Positions 16,528 through 23,846 of a stretch of 33,879 nucleotides of DNA are shown piece by piece (position 1 is the first letter of the stretch; every line of letters begins with the position of its first letter). The DNA comes from Chloroflexi bacterium CFX6 (lineage in GTDB: Bacteria > Chloroflexota > Anaerolineae > Anaerolineales > Villigracilaceae): NCBI GenBank assembly GCA_030263595.1, contig SZPG01000053.1, positions 1 to 33,879 of the forward strand. Reading direction: 5' to 3'. The position numbers and the translations under genes were made by a program. The notes beneath the pieces are model-generated. The model saw only the letters and a list, made by a program, of their open reading frames with translations, searched no databases and was not told the DNA's origin.

Positions 16528-16568
16528 AAGAACTCCGAGATTTTCGCGAAGCGGATCTCGGAGTTCTT
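16528..16568 (-). terminator. Terminator of the DUF4160/DUF2442 operon
   Basis: A perfect 14-bp stem, AAGAACTCCGAGAT with ATCTCGGAGTTCTT, is followed on the minus strand by TTTTCTC. It sits directly after the DUF2442 stop codon. Confidence 0.75.
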
Positions 16569-16570
16569 CG

Positions 16571-16912
16571 TTACTTCGCTCCAATGCTAGCTCGTGTTTG
16601 CTTCGTTCGCTTTGCGGGGATAGCCGCAGGGTTCCTTCGTGTTCGCCGCGTTGGTTGAGTTTTGCCTTTACTGGATTTAACAGGGACACTGGCAAGATAC
16701 AGCGTATCGTAACTCAAATCAATTTCGCCCATCCACTCAACGGAACCAGCGACCACACGGGCGGTTTTGAACAGGGCAACATTTTGTAACCGCGTAAAAA
16801 CGCCTTTAGTCAGAAAGGGCTTGAGGTCGAAGATCCGCTTTTCGCCGTTCTCGAATGTAAGCAGGAGGCGGTAATCATCCTGCACTCGAAGAGATTTCAC
16901 GTACGGGTTCAT
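16571..16912 (-). CDS. DUF2442 domain protein
   Basis: This 113-residue protein's first 75 residues match DUF2442: VQDDYRLLLTFENGEKRIFD, a KPFL segment and GEIDLSYDTLYL near its end. The tail (RRTRRNPAAIPAKRTKQTR) is strongly basic and lies outside the domain. DUF2442 genes are commonly found next to DUF4160 genes, as here (8 bp apart). The pair has been discussed as toxin-antitoxin-like, but function is unproven. Confidence 0.85.
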   Translation of the reverse strand: MNPYVKSLRVQDDYRLLLTFENGEKRIFDLKPFLTKGVFTRLQNVALFKTARVVAGSVEWMGEIDLSYDTLYLASVPVKSSKGKTQPTRRTRRNPAAIPAKRTKQTRASIGAK

Positions 16913-16920
16913 TTGCGCTC

Positions 16921-17190
16921 CTATTTCAAAGGCTCGATCTTGAAGATTTCTTCGCTGTTGACCGCCAACTTCCAGTTGGCGTTTAATTCTTCGCGGCGAA
17001 TCTCAATCCATGCCTGCACAAGGCGAGTCTTATTCTTCGGGAATTTGCCCATCAACAATGCTCCATCCGCAATGGCAAACACCGCCCTGGCATCCCCATA
17101 TTCCGCGTGAATGTGAGGCGCATGGTGTTGTTGATTGTCCGCGTAATACATGCGAATAATGATGCCGTAGAACATGGATATGATTGGCAT
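16921..17190 (-). CDS. DUF4160 domain protein
   Basis: This 89-residue protein starts MPIISMFYGIIIRMYY, a typical DUF4160 beginning, and contains HHAPHIHAEYGD. AGGAGA lies 7 nt before the ATG at 17190, which decides the start over longer open frames. It is first in a two-gene minus-strand operon with DUF2442. Its biochemical role is unknown. Confidence 0.87.
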   Translation of the reverse strand: MPIISMFYGIIIRMYYADNQQHHAPHIHAEYGDARAVFAIADGALLMGKFPKNKTRLVQAWIEIRREELNANWKLAVNSEEIFKIEPLK

Positions 17191-17232
17191 GTCAAGTTCT
17201 CCTGTCAATATTATATCGGATTTGCTTACGCC

Positions 17233-17316
17233 ATGAACGACAACCCCACGCCCACCCATCCCCTCTTCACCCTCCTCGCAGGGATCTGGGCGGGCGAAGG
17301 ACGCGGCGGGATGTAG
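17233..17316 (+). CDS. Nitrobindin-like 27-codon mini-ORF, copy E
   Basis: ATG to TAG encodes 27 residues: MNDNPTPTHPLFTLLAG, then IWAGEGRGGM and stop. It has the same length as copies B and D despite quite different first halves. A multi-hairpin repeat starts right after the stop. No clear ribosome site precedes it. Confidence 0.45.
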   Translation: MNDNPTPTHPLFTLLAGIWAGEGRGGM

Positions 17317-17420
17317 CGGGGGATAAATCCGCCCGCTCAGCACATGGAAGCGCTCCGCGCTGACGAGCGAGTCGGCTTTGAGCCGACTTCCACGAACTGA
17401 GGCAGGATTTCAATCCGCCG
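17317..17420 (+). repeat. Multi-hairpin repeat, copy 3
   Basis: Contains GGGGATAAATCCGCCCGCTC, CATGGAAGCGCTCCGCGC, GTCGGCTTTGAGCCGAC and GGCAGGATTTCAATCCGCC. It is the most regular of the three copies; each block can fold as its own hairpin. Confidence 0.85.
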
Positions 17421-17450
17421 AAGCGCGCGAAAAGAGCGCTTTGATTGTTG

Positions 17451-17456
17451 TATAAT
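17451..17456 (+). promoter_or_regulatory. -10 box (TATAAT) exactly 6 nt before the module 2 ATG
   Basis: TTGTTGTATAAT followed by ACATTT and the ATG at 17463. It shares TTGTTGTATAATACA with the promoter at 15476. Confidence 0.65.
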
Positions 17457-17462
17457 ACATTT

Positions 17463-17875
17463 ATGTCCACACCAGACGCGCGTTGGATTCAGCGCTTCAA
17501 TCACTTCACAAAAGCCCTGGGGCAACTGAAAAAGTTCATCCAGAAAGGGAAATTGAACGAACTGGAAGAACAGGGCTGATTCAGGCATTTGAGTACACAT
17601 ACGAATTGGCATGGAATACATTGAAAGATTACTTTGAGTCTCAAGGCGAAACCGAAATTCACGGCAGTCGCGACGCATTTCGGCTGGCGTTTCAACGCAA
17701 CTTGATCGAAAGCGGCGAGATATGGATGGACATGGTCCGTAGCCGCACCCTGACCAGCCACACCTACAATGAGAAAATAGCAAAAGAAATCGCAAACGCA
17801 GTTTTCCAGAAGTATTTCCCTCAGTTTACGAAGTTGCATGAAAAATTACTATCGTTGAAGGAGGGCCGCCAATGA
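17463..17875 (+). pseudogene. HI0074-family (HEPN-type) nucleotidyltransferase partner, frameshifted
   Basis: From the ATG at 17463, the frame reads MSTPDARWIQRFNHFTKAL... to EEQG and hits TGA at 17577. The continuation LIQAFEYTYELAWNTLKDYF is open in the -1 frame until 17875. Together they give a normal HI0074-like nucleotidyltransferase substrate-binding protein of about 137 residues, so one base is missing near the GGG at 17573-17575. No slippery heptamer is visible, so a mutation or assembly error is more likely than programmed shifting. The end overlaps the MNT gene by ATGA. Confidence 0.85.
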
Positions 17876-18213
17876 CCCTCCGCTTCGGCTTGAAAGAAAC
17901 CACCACCCAAAAGATTCGCAGCGTTCTCAGCCATTATCCACAGGTGGAAAAAGCGATCCTGTATGGCTCGCGCGCCAAAGGCAACTACAAAAACGGCTCC
18001 GACATTGACCTGACCCTGCGCGGCGACGCAGATCTAACGTTTGACGTCCTCCTCAAAATTATGGGCGAACTCGACGACCTGCCCCTGCCGTACACCATTG
18101 ATCTCTCGATTTATCGCATGATCAGCGATCCTGACGTGATCGAACGTATTCAACGTGTGGGAGTTGTATTCTATGAAAAAAGAGAAAAGATTCCCGAATT
18201 GACGGCTTTGTGA
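17872..18213 (+). CDS. MNT-type nucleotidyltransferase (HEPN/MNT module 2)
   Basis: This 113-residue protein has GSRAKG at 32-37 and SDID (Asp44, Asp46), with a second-half ligand region YTIDLSIYRM. It is the partner of the frameshifted HI0074-like gene just upstream, in the common HI0073/HI0074 order. It is intact. In such pairs the enzyme is thought to nucleotidylate its HEPN partner. Confidence 0.88.
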   Translation: MTLRFGLKETTTQKIRSVLSHYPQVEKAILYGSRAKGNYKNGSDIDLTLRGDADLTFDVLLKIMGELDDLPLPYTIDLSIYRMISDPDVIERIQRVGVVFYEKREKIPELTAL

Positions 18214-18230
18214 TTTTTGTCATATCGGAC

Positions 18231-18269
18231 CTCTTCACCCTCCTTGCAGGCGAAGGGCACGGGCAGTGA
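18231..18269 (+). pseudogene. Nitrobindin-like N-terminal fragment, copy F (internally deleted)
   Basis: The frame reads LFTLLAGEGHGQ then stop. Compared with copy A it lacks four codons (TWTG), a 12-base loss between two GCAGGC/GGGCGA-like repeats. The beginning of a multi-hairpin repeat (AGTGAGCGGGGAT) follows but then diverges. Confidence 0.45.
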
Positions 18270-18320
18270 GCGGGGATGCCCCAGGGTTAGAGCCGCTTGT
18301 TCCTCGCTGATGCCGCGCTT

Positions 18321-19368
18321 CTACGCTCCCTCAGTACGAACCTTCGAACGCGGCAACAGGTTGAGCGCAAGTGGAAGGAACATGATCAACGCCAGCCACA
18401 TCCACACGACGATCGTGCTTAACATTTCGGTTTGCCACGTGAAATATTTCGGCCGGGGCCACGGACCCGCGTACAGGATTCCTTTTCCGATTGCCGCCGT
18501 GAACATGGACAGCGCCAGTCCGATGAACAAAGACCAAAATCGCTTCCATGGCGCACGATTCCGCAGATAGAACCATCCCCCGACCGCGAGTATCAGGAAC
18601 GACAGGAACAAATAAGGTTCCTCATTTTGGTAATCGTCGAAAGATAGGATGAGCGCAAAAGGCGCCGCTCCATAGAGAACAAAGGAGAAAAGAGTCCAAT
18701 CGTTCCTGATGCGCTGATAAAACGGGCGGAATCCCGGAGTCAACCAGAATATCAAAACCAGAAGAATAACCAGGAGAATCAATAATCCCCACAAAAGACC
18801 CGCGTAAACGAATTGCCGCACGAACCAAGGAGACTGCATCAAACCCGAAAAGCCGCGCCATTCCGGGTCCATCAATCCGTTGAATATCAGGAGGGCGATT
18901 ATCGGCAGCGGCAATCCCAGATACGGCATAAACCAGCGCGGGGCTCCTTTTCCAAAGCCGATCACAAAAAGACCCAGACCCGACAACCAAAAGAGAACAA
19001 CAAAGACGATCTCGATCCAAAGCGGCACAAAACCCATTGACTGAAAAAAAGTGAGCAATACCGGCAATGCCCCAAAAAGAAGGAACGGCGCCAGCGCCTT
19101 TTTGCGAACCAGGCTCAAAGTCGAAGCGCGAAGCGGGTTTTCCAGTCATCTTCTTTCTTCTCATCTCCCGCAGGTGTTCATAGATGATCGCTCCGGGCAG
19201 GTCGAGCAATTCCCTGAACACCGCCGACACAAACTCGATTTCACCCATCTTGCGGGCATCCTCGAGGGACAAATCGAAAACAACCTGCAATTCCTCGCCA
19301 TACTCTTCCCGATATGTTCTCGGGAAGAGATTCAGGAGTAAACCATAAAATATGCGCAGGAATTGCAT
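18321..19368 (-). pseudogene. PadR-operon membrane protein, frameshifted
   Basis: The N-terminal part, from the ATG at 19368, has the prefix motif YGLLLNLFPRTYREEYGEEL and runs to RFDFEPGSQK. The multi-helix remainder (ALAPFLLFGALPVLLTFF...) is in another frame. The break coincides with a run of five T at 19099-19103. Removing one base joins the halves exactly as in the intact paralogue at 19386-20465. It is the last gene of the padR operon. Either a true loss of function or a homopolymer error. Confidence 0.82.
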
Positions 19369-19385
19369 GTCGGCTCACTCAAAGG

Positions 19386-20465
19386 TCAGGTCGTCTGCAA
19401 GCGCACTTTCGACCGGGACGGCAGGTTGAGCAAGGATGTCAGAAGCATGATCAGCGCCAGCCAGATCCATGTGCGGATCGTAAACATCACTTCGGTCTTC
19501 CAGGAGACTGAATCAAAAAAAACGAGCCAATGCTGGGTTGGAAGCAGGATCGCCTTGCCTGCCGCGCCAATGAACATTGCCAGGGTCATGGCGCCAAACA
19601 GCGCTCCAAAACGTTTCCACTGGTGTTTATTGTGCAGGTAGAGCCATGTTCCCAAAGCCAAAACCAGAAACCCAAAAAACATGAACGGCTCGTCGCCCGT
19701 ATACTCATCGAACGTTAGCATCATGGCGAAAGGCACCCCGCCGTATGGGATGAAACACAAAAGTGTCCAATCGTTCCTAAAACGTCCAAAAGCGGGCAAG
19801 GTCCTTGCAACCGCCACCAGCAGGATCATTGCGACCAACAACCCAAACCACATACTCCCTTCAAATATAAAGTCGCCCAACGGCGCCAACCGATCATGGA
19901 AACGCAACGATCTTAAGTCCAATAAGAACGAGAAAATAGATACGCTAAGTATCGTCAATGCAAAACCCAGGTAGGGCAGCGACCAGCGCGGCAAGCCTTT
20001 GACAAGCCCAATTAGAAGCAGGATGCCCAGGGAAGCAACTATAAAGATGCCAATCCCGTTGACCAACGTGCTCCGAGGGGTCAACAAACTTGATATCATC
20101 AGCACGGTCATCAGCGGCTCGATGAATCCTACCAAGATGAAAGGATATAACGCTGTGAGAAATTCCCGGATCGAACCCGGCGCAAAATCAAACCGTGAAG
20201 AGAATTTTCCAATCATCTTTGCCTTTCTCCTCTCCCGCAGATGTTCATAAATGATTGCCGGCGGCAAACTGATCAACTCACGCAATACAACAAGCGCGAC
20301 TTCAAATCTCCCCGTCCGCATCGCATCGTCCAGCGTCAAATCGAAAACGGACTGCAATTCCTCGCCGTACTCATCCCTGTACTTTCGAGGATATAAAGTG
20401 AGCAGCAAGCCATAGAGCCTGCGTGGAAACCACACGTCAATTCCTTCGCCGGAGCGCGTCATCAT
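19386..20465 (-). CDS. PadR-operon membrane protein with N-terminal prefix motif
   Basis: This 359-residue protein has residues 15-75 carrying a soluble prefix, YGLLLTLYPRKYRDEYGEEL and a helical segment DLTLDDAMRTG. It is followed by six to eight membrane segments. Pairwise similarity to both neighbours is obvious in the prefix, and to the 18321 gene throughout. I recall such prefixes in front of Acidobacteriota and Chloroflexota permeases regulated by PadR, but no transport domain is recognised here. It starts 6 bp after the preceding gene. Confidence 0.85.
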   Translation of the reverse strand: MMTRSGEGIDVWFPRRLYGLLLTLYPRKYRDEYGEELQSVFDLTLDDAMRTGRFEVALVVLRELISLPPAIIYEHLRERRKAKMIGKFSSRFDFAPGSIREFLTALYPFILVGFIEPLMTVLMISSLLTPRSTLVNGIGIFIVASLGILLLIGLVKGLPRWSLPYLGFALTILSVSIFSFLLDLRSLRFHDRLAPLGDFIFEGSMWFGLLVAMILLVAVARTLPAFGRFRNDWTLLCFIPYGGVPFAMMLTFDEYTGDEPFMFFGFLVLALGTWLYLHNKHQWKRFGALFGAMTLAMFIGAAGKAILLPTQHWLVFFDSVSWKTEVMFTIRTWIWLALIMLLTSLLNLPSRSKVRLQTT

Positions 20466-20471
20466 CGCTTC

Positions 20472-21215
20472 TCAAAAACTGAAGAAAAGGATCCACCAGG
20501 GCGTCTCGTTGCCCATCTGCCAGTAATTTTGCACTGCATGAGATGCAAACAGCCAGGCAGCAATGGCAGTCAACAATAAGATCAACCAGGCTAACGTTAT
20601 GGAATCTTTATTGAGACTGCGGTGATAGCCGACTATGCCAACCGTCAAGATGAGCGTACAGAATAGCAGAATGGAGATCCTATAATTCCAGTCCATTTCA
20701 TCGAACAGGAAAAGGATGGCAATCGGGAGAAGGGAATACAGAAGCAGATCGAACGTCATCCACCCTTTCAACAAGGAAACGATGCACACCGGGATTATGA
20801 GGTAAAAAGCGATGGTTTCCAGGATTTCCAAAACTGGACCGGATATATTGGTAAGGGCGAAGAAAAACAACCAGATGGGCAAGAGACTGGCAATGATTGC
20901 CTTCCAGGAGCCCAGTTCCTCCCACTCAAGTTTCGGAACGGTCTTCATGAAACTGCCTCCTCCAAGGGCGGATGCTTGAGCGGACAAGCCATACCTGGGT
21001 TTCCGCAAGTGTTCATGGATGATCGCTTTCGGCAGACTGACGAATTCCTGCAAGATCACTTGTGCGAGTTCCAAGCCGCCCTGCCCTGCCGCATCCTCAA
21101 GCGTCAGGTCGAACACTGCCTGCAACTCCTCACCATACTCATGACGGTAATTCTGCGGAAAGAGATTCAACAGCAGTCCGTAAAACCGACGAATGAAACC
21201 CGGGCGTTTCCTCAC
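20472..21215 (-). CDS. PadR-operon membrane protein (short paralogue)
   Basis: This 247-residue protein has the same prefix (FYGLLLNLFPQNYRHEYGEEL) over residues 10-75. It then has a shorter membrane part of about five helices that does not resemble the other two. The ATG overlaps the padR stop by ATGA, implying coupled translation. Function unknown; a membrane target of PadR control is inferred from context. Confidence 0.83.
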   Translation of the reverse strand: MRKRPGFIRRFYGLLLNLFPQNYRHEYGEELQAVFDLTLEDAAGQGGLELAQVILQEFVSLPKAIIHEHLRKPRYGLSAQASALGGGSFMKTVPKLEWEELGSWKAIIASLLPIWLFFFALTNISGPVLEILETIAFYLIIPVCIVSLLKGWMTFDLLLYSLLPIAILFLFDEMDWNYRISILLFCTLILTVGIVGYHRSLNKDSITLAWLILLLTAIAAWLFASHAVQNYWQMGNETPWWILFFSF

Positions 21216-21562
21216 GCCTCATCCTCCCGCAGACGCAAACGCGCTTCCTTGACCATCCCCTGCAGACGGACCATCTCCGCTTCGAGCACGCGCCTGCCCA
21301 GATCGGTCAACGCGTAGGATTTGCGCGGCAAGCCCGGACCCGGATCCTGGTCGCCGTCATCGAGACGTTCGATCAACTCCTGGTCCAGCAGGCGGCCGAT
21401 CGCCGTGTACAACGTGCTGGTGCTTAAGTTGACGCGTTCCCCGCTCAAATTCTGCACGTCCTTCATAATGGCGTAGCCGTGTTTCTTGCCGGGCGCGAGA
21501 CTCAACAAAATGTAAAACGTCGGTTCGGTAAGGGGCAGGTAAGAGGTTGGATCGGTGGACAT
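21212..21562 (-). CDS. PadR-family transcriptional regulator
   Basis: This 116-residue winged-helix protein has LTEPTFYILLSLAPGKKHGY, the recognition segment LSTSTLYTAIGRLLDQELIE, and RKSYALTDLGRRVLEAE, all standard PadR motifs. It heads the operon of three prefix-motif membrane proteins. PadR regulators usually repress their own operon and respond to small molecules; an AT-rich palindromic region lies 25-47 bp upstream. Confidence 0.93.
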   Translation of the reverse strand: MSTDPTSYLPLTEPTFYILLSLAPGKKHGYAIMKDVQNLSGERVNLSTSTLYTAIGRLLDQELIERLDDGDQDPGPGLPRKSYALTDLGRRVLEAEMVRLQGMVKEARLRLREDEA

Positions 21563-21586
21563 GGTTTATCCTGATTCTCAATCTTT

Positions 21587-21611
21587 GATATATCGGTATA
21601 TGACATATAAT
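21587..21611. promoter_or_regulatory. Probable PadR operator and divergent promoter
   Basis: GATATATC (21587-21594) and a perfect 13-bp palindrome TATATGACATATA (21597-21609) lie between padR and mmuM. The second overlaps a plus-strand TATAAT (21606-21611). AT-rich dyads of this kind are typical PadR sites, so both directions may be controlled. Confidence 0.6.
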
Positions 21612-21662
21612 ACTCCCTCCGCCCTTTTCTGTCAATGGTCGGAGTATGGTATCCTCCGCCGC

Positions 21663-22598
21663 ATGAATCCCATCGCAGCCATACTGAATCGTTATCCCGC
21701 CCTCGTCATAGACGGCGCGCTCGCCACCGAATTGGAACGCCGCGGCTACGACCTGAAGGACGATCTGTGGTCCGCAAAGATCCTGCTCGAAAAACCCGAA
21801 GCCATCGAGCAACTCCATTACGATTACTTCGAAGCCGGAGCGGACTGCGTCATTACCGCCAGTTATCAAGCCACCATCGAGGGCTTTATGAAACGCGGCT
21901 TGAACAGGGATGAAGCCATTGACCTGCTCAAGAGATCGGTCGAACTCGCCATCGAAGCGCGGGACGAATTTTGGAACGATGAAACCCATCGCGTTGGAAG
22001 ATCGAAACCCTTCGTCGCCGCGTCGGTGGGACCGTACGGCGCGTATCTCGCGGACGGTTCCGAGTATCGCGGGAATTACGACTTGACCGAAAAAGAATTG
22101 ATGGATTTTCATCGTCCGCGCATGAAGGCGTTGATCGAAGCCGGAGCAGAAATGCTCGCCTGCGAGACGATCCCCACCCCCATCGAGGCGCGGGCGCTGG
22201 TCGAACTCCTGGGCGGGTTCGAAGGCGTGGGCGCGTGGATCAGTTTCAGTTGCCGCGATGAAGCGCACGTCAATGAGGGGGAAAAACTGGAAGAGTGCAT
22301 CCGGCAAATCGAGTCGAGTCCGCAGGTGGCGGCGGTCGGAGTCAACTGCACGTCGCCGAAGTTCATCCCTTCGTTGATCCGCGAAGCGAAGAAAGCGACG
22401 GACAAGCCGATCCTTGTGTATCCCAACTCCGGCGAAACCTACGACGCGGCGAAAAGCGATTGGGACGGCAATCCCGTTTACGCATCGTTCGGCGAGGAAG
22501 CCAGGGTCTGGTACGAGGCGGGCGCGCGCCTGATCGGCGGATGCTGCCGCACTTCGCCCGAGGACATTCGAGCGATTTCGAATTGGGTACGAACGTAA
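21663..22598 (+). CDS. mmuM: Homocysteine S-methyltransferase
   Basis: This 311-residue Zn-dependent methyltransferase barrel has the start DGALATELERRG, the zinc ligand Cys229 in GVNCTSP and the pair Cys294-Cys295 in GGCCRTSPEDI. It transfers a methyl group from S-methylmethionine or S-adenosylmethionine to homocysteine, giving methionine. Its length fits MmuM. It is divergent from padR. A TATCCT 7 nt before the ATG could make the mRNA leaderless. A tandem palindromic repeat overlaps its stop codon. Confidence 0.93.
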   Translation: MNPIAAILNRYPALVIDGALATELERRGYDLKDDLWSAKILLEKPEAIEQLHYDYFEAGADCVITASYQATIEGFMKRGLNRDEAIDLLKRSVELAIEARDEFWNDETHRVGRSKPFVAASVGPYGAYLADGSEYRGNYDLTEKELMDFHRPRMKALIEAGAEMLACETIPTPIEARALVELLGGFEGVGAWISFSCRDEAHVNEGEKLEECIRQIESSPQVAAVGVNCTSPKFIPSLIREAKKATDKPILVYPNSGETYDAAKSDWDGNPVYASFGEEARVWYEAGARLIGGCCRTSPEDIRAISNWVRT

Positions 22599-22650
22599 CG
22601 CAGGATGACGTCCTGCGCCAAAAACGTAACGCAGGATGGCATCTTGCGCC
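22593..22650 (+). repeat. Two tandem 27-bp palindromic units at the mmuM stop
   Basis: Units at 22593-22619 and 22624-22650 share ACGTAACGCAGGATG and end in TGCGCC. Each holds a short hairpin (GCAGGATGACGTCCTGC; GCAGGATGGCATCTTGC with one mismatch). The first unit contains the TAA stop of mmuM. Confidence 0.75.
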
Positions 22651-22709
22651 GCGGACAAGCGCAATCCATGACATAAAGAAGAACGCCCAAACCCTGAACA
22701 AGGTCAACC

Positions 22710-23342
22710 ATGCAACCTCCCCTCAAAAAACGCCTCCTGTTGATCCTCGCGATCATTGTCATTCAATCCAATTACGCGCCCGCCACCCATCTCCTGCAAG
22801 GCGGCGTCGAACCCAAATTGCCCTGGGACATTTTTCCGCTTTGGGCGGTTTGGGTCGTTCCGTACATATTGTGTTATCCGCTGTGGGCGTTCGGGGTGGG
22901 ATGGTTGGCTTTGAAAACGAACGAGTCGCGTTTTCGCGCCGCGGCTGCCGGTCTCTTCCTTGCCTGCACGCTCGGCGTATTGACCTTCTTCCTGTTCCCA
23001 ACCTACGTCACCGATCCCGAGGTGACGGGGAGCGACATCTTCTCGAAGACCCTGCTCCTCGTCCAAAGCGTGGACGGCGATTACGCTGCCTTCCCCAGCG
23101 CGCACATTTACATCACGGTCATTCTCGCCCTCTTTTACCGCGACTGGTATCCGCGTTACAAATGGCTCTGGCTCTTCATCGTCGTCATCGTCATGCTCTC
23201 CACCCTTTTCACCAAACAACACTACATTCTGGATGTCCTCGGCGGGACCCTCACCGCCTGGCTGGGTTATCGCTTCGGTCTGTGGTGGAATACAACGAAC
23301 GGCAAATTCAAACAAAGGAGGATTTTCCATGTCCGATCCTAA
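22710..23342 (+). CDS. PAP2-family membrane phosphatase
   Basis: This 210-residue protein with about six hydrophobic helices has the two C-terminal PAP2 motifs: FPSAH (His132) and TKQHYILD (His171, Asp175). The classical first motif KxxxxxxRP is not visible, which fits the PAP2_3/Aur1-like branch. It would act on a lipid phosphate at the membrane; the substrate is unknown. The 3' end overlaps the next gene by 14 bp. Confidence 0.87.
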   Translation: MQPPLKKRLLLILAIIVIQSNYAPATHLLQGGVEPKLPWDIFPLWAVWVVPYILCYPLWAFGVGWLALKTNESRFRAAAAGLFLACTLGVLTFFLFPTYVTDPEVTGSDIFSKTLLLVQSVDGDYAAFPSAHIYITVILALFYRDWYPRYKWLWLFIVVIVMLSTLFTKQHYILDVLGGTLTAWLGYRFGLWWNTTNGKFKQRRIFHVRS

Positions 23343-23841
23343 AATCTCGCGTCCGAAATTTCCTCCCGGTTACGCGGACAAACCCGCCTCCCTCCTGACC
23401 TGGGACTGGGTCGCCGCGCAATTGACCGAATCCAAACACTATTGGCTTTGCTCCGTCCGCCTCCCTTCGCCTGACGCGCAGGGCGGGAGACCGCACGTCG
23501 TCCCGCGCTGGGGCGTATTCGTTGACGATAAATTCTATTACGACGGCAGTTCCGAGACGCGTCACGCGCGCAACATCGAAAAGAATCCCCATGTCGCGCT
23601 CCACCTCGAAAGCGGAAGCCAGGCGATCATCCTCGAAGGGATCGCCGCGCCCGCAGGCAAGCCCTCCCCGGAATTGGCGAAGAAACTCTCGAAGGCATAC
23701 GGTAAAAAATACAAGGAGCTGGGCTACGCGCCCAAACCCGATTCGTGGGACGGAGGCGGACTGTACGTCTTCACCCCGAAACAGTGCATCGCGTGGTCGA
23801 ACTTCACACAGGACCCCACCAGGTTCGTGTTCGAGGAATAA
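23329..23841 (+). CDS. PNPOx-like flavin/F420 split-barrel protein
   Basis: This 170-residue protein resembles the pyridoxamine-5'-phosphate oxidase-like family: residues 20-130 contain YWLCSVRLPS, GRPHVVPRWGVFVDD, RHARNIEKNPHVALHLESG and AIILEGIA, the usual split-barrel order. It likely binds FMN or F420. Substrate unknown. The ATG at 23329 is preceded by AAAGGAGG and overlaps the PAP2 gene. Confidence 0.88.
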   Translation: MSDPKISRPKFPPGYADKPASLLTWDWVAAQLTESKHYWLCSVRLPSPDAQGGRPHVVPRWGVFVDDKFYYDGSSETRHARNIEKNPHVALHLESGSQAIILEGIAAPAGKPSPELAKKLSKAYGKKYKELGYAPKPDSWDGGGLYVFTPKQCIAWSNFTQDPTRFVFEE

Positions 23842-23846
23842 CCCGC

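Noticed and set aside
17573..17579. Programmed -1 frameshift in the HI0074-like gene
   Set aside because: No X XXY YYZ heptamer or downstream pseudoknot was seen; a one-base deletion explains it more simply.
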